From: Pseudomonadota bacterium
GTDB taxonomy: Bacteria > Pseudomonadota > Alphaproteobacteria > Rhizobiales > Tepidamorphaceae
NCBI GenBank assembly: GCA_023458595.1
Contig: JAEWYT010000105.1
Location: 3,211-67,210, forward strand
Reading direction: 5' to 3'
DNA: 64,000 nt
Below are positions 59,605 through 64,000 of this stretch, piece by piece. A program made the position numbers and the translations under genes. The notes beneath the pieces are model-generated. The model saw only the letters and a list, made by a program, of their open reading frames with translations. It was not told where the DNA came from and did no database searches. Positions within the stretch are counted from its first letter, which is position 1, and every line of letters starts with the position of its first letter.

Positions 59605-61241
59605 GCCGCGGCCTCGTGGATCCAGTTACGGATGATGGTCAGAGCCTCGTTGGGGTTCTGCTCGATCAGTTCGCCGACGCGGCGCAGCGACTGGGCCTGC
59701 ACCTCGCCGATCTGCTCGGCGAAGTTGATCGCCTCGAAGGTCTGCGGGACGGGAACGGGCGCCTTCGGTTCGGCGGGCCCGGCGAGCTGCGCTGTCTCGG
59801 ACGCGCCGGCGTCCCCGGCCGGCACGAGCGCGGTGCCGGCCGGGCGGGCCTCGGGGGCGAGGATCCGGCGGACCAGCGGCCGTGCGACGAAGAGTAGCAC
59901 CAGCATGCCGAGCAGGAACAGGACGCCGAGCTCGGCGAACCGCATGATGTCGGCCTTGGTGAAGGTCGGCAGGAAGGAATCGGCCTGCTCGAGCGGCATG
60001 CTCTGCGGCGCTGCGGCGAAGCGCAGGTTGGCGACCTCGACCGTGTCGCCGCGGTCGCTGTCGAAGCCGGCGGCGGAGCGCACGAGGGCGGCGATGCGGT
60101 CGAGCTGCTCCTGCGGGCGCGGCTCGTAGACGATCTCGCCATTGGCGTTCTGGGTGTAGATGCCGTCGACGACAACGGCCACCGAAAGACGCCGGATGCG
60201 TCCGGCCTCCACCACTTCGGTCTTGGTAGTGCGGGAAATCTCGTAGTTCGTCACCTCCTCGGTCGTCGAGGTGCTCTGTGTCGTGCCGGTCTGGTTGGCG
60301 TTCGGGTCGGCGCCCGGAAGCTCCTTGCTGACCGTCGTCGAGCCGTCGGGATTGGTCTCGTTCGAACTCGACGTCTCCTCGCGCACTTGCGAGGAGCGCA
60401 CCACGCGGCCCTCCGGATCGAACTGGTCGGTGGTCTGGGTCACCTTGTTGAACTCGAGCTCGGCGGCCACCTGCACGCGGACGCGATCGGGGCCGACCAC
60501 GCTCGCGACGATGTTTTCGACCTGCGCGCGCAGTTGCTGCTCGATCCCGCGGCGGCGCTCGTCGAGGACGGTGGCCGAGCCCGGATCGTCGTCGCCGGTG
60601 CCGTCGGCGAGCAGGCGGCCGCCGTCGTCGACGATGGCGACGCGGGCCGGGATCAGGCCCTCGACGGCGGAGGCCACGAGATGGCGGATCGCGCGGATCT
60701 GCGAGGCGTCGAGGGAGCCCCGGGTCTTGACCACGATCGAAGCGGTCGGGCTGATCGCGTCCTGGCTGAACAGGCGGCGCTCCGGGATGACGAGGTGGAC
60801 GCGGGCGGCGGAGACCCGGTCGAGCTCCTTGATCGTGCGCGCCAGCTCGCCCTCGAGCGCCCGCAGATGATTGATGTTCTGGACGAACGACGTGGCGCCG
60901 AGGGTGTCGCCGCGGTCGAAGATCTCGTAGCCGATGCCGCCACCGGTCGGCAGGCCCTCGCCGGCGAGATCCATGCGCAGCCGCAGCATCTTGCTCTCCG
61001 GCACCAGGATCGTGGAGCCGTCTCGGCGCATCTCGTAGGGAATGCCGCGCTTCTCCAGCTCGCTGACGACAGCGCTGGAATCCTCGTAGTCCAAATCCGT
61101 ATAGATCGGCACCATCGTCTCGGACGACAGGTAGAGGATCAGGAAGGCGAAGAAGCCGATGAGACCGACGCCGACGGCGCCCATCGCCGCCAGGCGCCCG
61201 GCGCCCAAAGTCTTCAGGAACTCCAGCCCTCCCTGCACCAC
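59601..61241 (-). CDS. fliF: flagellar M-ring protein FliF
   Basis: 546 aa. It forms the MS-ring. Two membrane helices flank the periplasmic RBM domains: one at about 18-38 and one at about 433-453. The YscJ/FliF domain has VPIYTDLDYEDSSAVVSELEKRGIPYEM, RALEGELARTIKELDRVSAARVHLVIPERRLF and VRVQVAAELEFNKVTQTTDQFDPEGRVVRS. The C-terminal FliG-binding helix QSLRRVGELIEQNPNEALTIIRNWI is intact. First gene of the fliF-fliG-fliH-fliN run. Confidence 0.96.
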   Translation of the reverse strand: MVQGGLEFLKTLGAGRLAAMGAVGVGLIGFFAFLILYLSSETMVPIYTDLDYEDSSAVVSELEKRGIPYEMRRDGSTILVPESKMLRLRMDLAGEGLPTGGGIGYEIFDRGDTLGATSFVQNINHLRALEGELARTIKELDRVSAARVHLVIPERRLFSQDAISPTASIVVKTRGSLDASQIRAIRHLVASAVEGLIPARVAIVDDGGRLLADGTGDDDPGSATVLDERRRGIEQQLRAQVENIVASVVGPDRVRVQVAAELEFNKVTQTTDQFDPEGRVVRSSQVREETSSSNETNPDGSTTVSKELPGADPNANQTGTTQSTSTTEEVTNYEISRTTKTEVVEAGRIRRLSVAVVVDGIYTQNANGEIVYEPRPQEQLDRIAALVRSAAGFDSDRGDTVEVANLRFAAAPQSMPLEQADSFLPTFTKADIMRFAELGVLFLLGMLVLLFVARPLVRRILAPEARPAGTALVPAGDAGASETAQLAGPAEPKAPVPVPQTFEAINFAEQIGEVQAQSLRRVGELIEQNPNEALTIIRNWIHEAAA

Positions 61242-61559
61242 GCCCCTCTATCGCCCCACTTCTGCCCGTTGACCGGATCAAGTTCGAGAATCACTGGTCG
61301 ACGCATGCCGGTCGCGACCCGGCAAGAATTTCCCACCCGAATGCTAAACAAGTCCTTAACAAGACGATTAATGTGCACGCCAAAGTGGTCCGCAGCGGGA
61401 CAGTCGCGCCGGAAGCGGGAGGCAATCGTTACCTCCGGGCTAATGGGAGGCGATGCGGGCTTCGTCGGGATCCGCATAGGGTCCGGTGTTTCGCAAAACG
61501 CGAAACGCCGGCTCGAAGGCCGGCGTCGGTCGTGGCACGTTCTGAGGACGCGCGCCCTG
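61242..61559. promoter_or_regulatory. control region upstream of fliF
   Basis: This 318-base gap holds TTAA at 61356 and 61368 (spacer 8, so one base off the CtrA box), a GANTC site at 61288, and the sciP terminator. The TTAA pair lies about 115-130 bases before fliF. Caulobacter fliF is CtrA-activated; the same is inferred here with a variant site. Confidence 0.45.
61505..61526 (-). terminator. hairpin terminator of sciP
   Basis: An 8-bp perfect stem ACGCCGGC/GCCGGCGT (61505-61512 with 61519-61526) is followed on the minus strand by TTTCGCGTTTTGC, with a second small hairpin GTTTCGC/GCGAAAC next to it. Confidence 0.6.
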
Positions 61560-61835
61560 CTATTGGCGGTATTGCTGCACCCTGGTGGCGCGCAGGCCGG
61601 GGAGCCCGTGCCGGTCGATCGAATGCTGCCAGCTCAAGAATTCCTCGACGGTGAGCGTATAGCGCTCGCAGGCCTCCTCGAGGCTCAGCAGGCCGCCACG
61701 CACAGCAGCCACCACCTCCGCCTTGCGCCGAATGACCCACCGCTTGGTGTTCTTCGGCGGCAGATCGGCAATGGTGAGAGGGCTGCCGTCCGGCCCAATC
61801 ACGTACTTCGCCCGGGGGCGGTACTGATCGGTCAT
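61560..61835 (-). CDS. sciP: CtrA inhibitor SciP (DUF1153)
   Basis: 91 aa. SciP binds CtrA and blocks its activation of target promoters in Caulobacter. The conserved DUF1153 core is YVIGPDGSPLTIADLPPKNTKRWVIRRKAEVVAAVRGGLLSLEEACERY-LTVEEFLSWQ (helix-turn-helix with a Trp/Arg-rich turn), followed by DRHGLPGLRATRVQQYR. It lies between flgD and fliF on the same strand, with a CtrA-like box just upstream. Confidence 0.95.
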   Translation of the reverse strand: MTDQYRPRAKYVIGPDGSPLTIADLPPKNTKRWVIRRKAEVVAAVRGGLLSLEEACERYTLTVEEFLSWQHSIDRHGLPGLRATRVQQYRQ

Positions 61836-61891
61836 GGATAATACTCACATACTCTACTGACCAACACGGCCGGAAGAATATGCGGGGCGGC

Positions 61892-61906
61892 TTAAAATTT
61901 GGCTAA
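61892..61906 (-). promoter_or_regulatory. CtrA-type box before sciP
   Basis: TTAA-N7-CTAA (7 of 8 core bases), 57 bases upstream of the sciP start, with another TTAA at 61926. In Caulobacter sciP is CtrA-activated, giving a negative loop. Inferred here. Confidence 0.5.
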
Positions 61907-61984
61907 AGCAATGGTAGGCAATTGCTTAACAATATCCGGGGATTAGCTTCAATTTGAGACACCGGGGCCGCAAACCGCCCGGAA

Positions 61985-62641
61985 TCAGACGCCGAGCACG
62001 GCCCGCACCATGCTCAGCGGCACGCCCTGGTCGCCCGCCAGAAGGATCGGCTCCTCGCCGCTGAAATCGATGCCATCTATGGTCACGGCCACCTCGACGG
62101 ACACGCTGATCGCGTCGCCGTCGTCGTTGGTTCCCTCGACCGTCAGGCTGTATTTGCCGTCCTGGACGATATTGCCGTCGTCGTCGCGGCCGTTCCAGAC
62201 GAAGGAGTTGCGGCCGGCGTCGATGTCCTTCGTTTCCGTCCAGACGATCTTGCCGGTCTCGTCGCGGACGGTAAACGTGCCTCCGGTCGCCGCGCCGCTC
62301 GCGTAGTAGCTCCATTCCGCCTTGCCGTCGGCGAGGGTCTGGGTGGCGGACTGGATCATCACCCGCTTGCCCAGGAATCCCGTCGCTGCCGTGGCGGTGT
62401 TTGCGGCCGACATCTGGATCAGGGCTTCCAGGTTCTTGTTCGCCTTGATCGACTGTTCGACATCGGCGAACTGAACGAGCTGCTGGGTGAACTGGTTGGT
62501 GTCCAGCGGGTCGAGCGGATTCTGGTTCTGCAACTGGGTGGTCAGGATCTGCAGGAATGAATCGAAGTTGTCGGCTATGGTGCCGTTGTCGTAGGCGGAC
62601 TGCCCGATAGTCTGCAGGCCCGAGATCGCGTCGATGGCCAT
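61985..62641 (-). CDS. flgD: flagellar hook assembly scaffold FlgD
   Basis: 218 aa. FlgD caps the growing hook. The N-terminal signature DNFDSFLQILTTQLQNQNPLDPLDTNQFTQQLVQFADVEQSIKAN is very clear. It is followed by a Tudor/FnIII-like hybrid part (TFTVRDETGKIVWTETKDIDAGRNSFVWNGRDDDGNIVQDGKYSLTVEG). The gene is next to the hook-length gene fliK, 9 bases after its stop, as is usual. Confidence 0.96.
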   Translation of the reverse strand: MAIDAISGLQTIGQSAYDNGTIADNFDSFLQILTTQLQNQNPLDPLDTNQFTQQLVQFADVEQSIKANKNLEALIQMSAANTATAATGFLGKRVMIQSATQTLADGKAEWSYYASGAATGGTFTVRDETGKIVWTETKDIDAGRNSFVWNGRDDDGNIVQDGKYSLTVEGTNDDGDAISVSVEVAVTIDGIDFSGEEPILLAGDQGVPLSMVRAVLGV

Positions 62642-62650
62642 ATCCGTTCC

Positions 62651-64000
62651 CTATATCGTCACATCGAGGCCGCCAAGCGTGAGCTGACGGCGGTTGCCGG
62701 GCTCTCCGGTTTCAGCGGCCGATGTCGGACTGGTTGTGTCGCCGCCGCCGTTCTGGCGGTCCGAGGCGTCATTGTGCTGCTGTTGCTGCTGGTGCTGGGC
62801 GAACGCCGACTGGTCGCGCAGGTGATACTGCACGCCACCGTCGTCGAGCTTCAGGCCATGCGCCTGCAAGGCCCGCTCGAGGCCGCGCCCGTCGCGCATG
62901 AGGGCGTCGAGCGTGTCGTTGCGGTCCACCAGCAGGTGCGTGGTCATCCGGCCGTCGCGGGAGAACTCCAGGCGCACGTCGACGCGGCCGAGTTCCGGCG
63001 GGTCGAGGGCTATCTCGAAGCGCTGCGAGCCGTCGCGCGCCTCATGGGCGATACGCACGGCCATGGCCTCGACGTTCGGACGCACCGTGTCGCCGATCTG
63101 CGGGGTGCCGGTCGCGGTCAGGGAATGGGTCGCGGGCGCCGTCTGGCCGGGCGTCGCGCCGCCGACCTCATTGATCGTCAGCAGAGCCGAGGAGACGAGG
63201 GCCGGCCTGGAGGCCTGGCCGTCCGTGCCGGCGGCGTCGCCGGGCGTTGCCGTCGCATTCGCGAGCGGACCCTTGGCGGCGGCCTGTCCGGCTGCGAGGA
63301 GCCGGGTCAGGGCGTCACCGGCGCTCCTGTCGGAGCCGGAGGCCTCCTTCGGCTTTTCGGCGGCCGCGGCGGGCTTCGCCTTCGCCACATCACGCTCGCG
63401 CGTCCGGGGGTCCGCCGTCTGGACGGCCGGATCGGCGGAGCGGGCCGCCTGTTCGGTCCCGGTCGCGGCGGCTTGCGAGCGCTCGGCCGTTGCGGCTGGC
63501 GCCGGCTCGGCCGGGCGGCGGCCGAGGGCTGCGAGAACGGTGTCGAGGTCGGGATCGCCGGCGGCGTCGGTCACCGATCGCAGCGCGGATTCGGCCGCGG
63601 GACCGGCGGTCGGCGCCGGTTCGGACTTTGCGTCGGCGGAGCGCCTGCCCGCGACGTCGCTCACGGCTTCGCCGGTTGCGCCCTTGTTCTTCGCGTCGCC
63701 GCTTTCGGCGAGCTGCGACTTCGTGTCGCCGATCGCGGCGGCAAGTGCCTGGCCACGCTGCGTCGTCGGCGTATCGACGGCGCCGTCGTCTGAATCCGGA
63801 GGCGGCGAGAGCGCGGCGAGCGACGGGTCGACCGTCCCGGCGAGCAAGGCGTTGGCGTCGGCTTCGTCGCCGTCGCCGGGCATCCGCCCATCCGCCGCCG
63901 CCGGGGTGCCCGCCGGACGCCCATCGGCGGCCGGCGTGTCTCCCGGGCCCCGCGCGTCGGCCTCGGTGGAGGCGAGCAGCCAGGGCGGCAAGCCGCCGGC
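62651..64000 (-). CDS. fliK: flagellar hook-length control protein FliK (partial)
   Basis: At least 449 codons are present; the 5' end lies beyond the window edge. The N-terminal part is Ala/Pro/Gly-rich with no fixed fold. The C-terminal Flg_hook domain (FEIALDPPELGRVDVRLEFSRDGRMTTHLLVDRNDTLDALMRDGRGLERALQAHGLKLDD) is intact. FliK measures hook length and switches export specificity. A Gln/His-rich stretch (QHQQQQQHN) follows. It reads into flgD, 9 bases downstream. Confidence 0.92.
   Translation of the reverse strand, partial: AGGLPPWLLASTEADARGPGDTPAADGRPAGTPAAADGRMPGDGDEADANALLAGTVDPSLAALSPPPDSDDGAVDTPTTQRGQALAAAIGDTKSQLAESGDAKNKGATGEAVSDVAGRRSADAKSEPAPTAGPAAESALRSVTDAAGDPDLDTVLAALGRRPAEPAPAATAERSQAAATGTEQAARSADPAVQTADPRTRERDVAKAKPAAAAEKPKEASGSDRSAGDALTRLLAAGQAAAKGPLANATATPGDAAGTDGQASRPALVSSALLTINEVGGATPGQTAPATHSLTATGTPQIGDTVRPNVEAMAVRIAHEARDGSQRFEIALDPPELGRVDVRLEFSRDGRMTTHLLVDRNDTLDALMRDGRGLERALQAHGLKLDDGGVQYHLRDQSAFAQHQQQQQHNDASDRQNGGGDTTSPTSAAETGEPGNRRQLTLGGLDVTI

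Noticed and set aside
1..64000. CRISPR arrays, insertion sequences, prophage or integrase genes
   Set aside because: No regularly spaced repeats and no transposase, integrase or phage structural motif was seen on either strand.

Overview
The window is GC-rich chromosomal DNA from an alphaproteobacterium, almost certainly of the order Hyphomicrobiales (Rhizobiales). The evidence is the set of lineage-typical genes: CtrA, the phosphotransferase ChpT, the CtrA inhibitor SciP (DUF1153), EipA (DUF1134), Omp25-like porins, homospermidine synthase, an RpoH-type heat-shock sigma factor and a serC-serA pair with an alphaproteobacterial-style leader. The genus cannot be fixed from the sequence. There is no prophage, transposase, integrase, CRISPR array or rRNA, and gene density is high throughout.

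Layout. 1-3.8 kb: a class V aminotransferase, two tandem paralogous outer-membrane beta-barrel genes, each behind an identically phased TTAA array, and a small secreted protein. 4-7 kb: serC-serA, with a two-hairpin leader and a palindromic repeat between them. 7-13 kb: a small secreted protein, a copper/cytochrome-oxidase assembly operon (DUF2946, PCuAC, SCO1, GFA), a glutathione transferase, a HIT protein, and a TPP-riboswitch operon for thiamine-precursor uptake (permease plus binding protein). 13-16 kb: a membrane-anchored Ala/Pro-rich protein and purA. 16-20.7 kb: a DMT exporter, then a polyamine cluster (ornithine decarboxylase with a speF-type leader, GNAT, homospermidine synthase). 20.7-22.9 kb: an Imm11-like protein, a peroxiredoxin and a sulfotransferase-like protein.

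22.9-33.7 kb is a signalling and motility block: fliJ-fliI, then divergent ctrA with a GANTC-dense promoter region, a serine hydrolase, and a minus-strand chemotaxis operon cheA-cheW-cheY-cheB-cheR with chpT just upstream. 33.8-40.3 kb: cysQ-like, a YHS protein, eipA, a membrane-anchored coiled-coil protein, a PAS-GGDEF-EAL enzyme and a 2OG-Fe(II) oxygenase. 40.4-44.4 kb: tRNA-Glu(CTC), a DUF6476-type membrane protein divergent from rluD with overlapping start codons, rpoH with a pseudoknot-capable leader, an AraC/GyrI-like regulator and an ATL-like protein. 44.4-53.9 kb: mprF, GNAT proteins, a class IV aminotransferase, a second copy of the small secreted family, a dialkylglycine decarboxylase, an adenylate cyclase and a MipA-type porin. 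53.9-64 kb: a minus-strand flagellar cluster (fliK partial, flgD, sciP, fliF, fliG, fliH, fliN, flbD, flhA).

How it fits together. CtrA, its phosphodonor ChpT and its inhibitor SciP lie within 37 kb of each other, interleaved with two flagellar clusters, a chemotaxis operon and envelope genes that CtrA is known to control in relatives. TTAA motifs resembling CtrA boxes lie upstream of the omp genes, sciP, cheA, fliF and the GGDEF-EAL gene. The window therefore looks like part of a CtrA-governed motility and envelope regulon. The points most worth a second look are the phased TTAA arrays, the rpoH leader pseudoknot, the paralogous small secreted proteins, the two minigenes near the thiamine operon and the GANTC cluster before ctrA.
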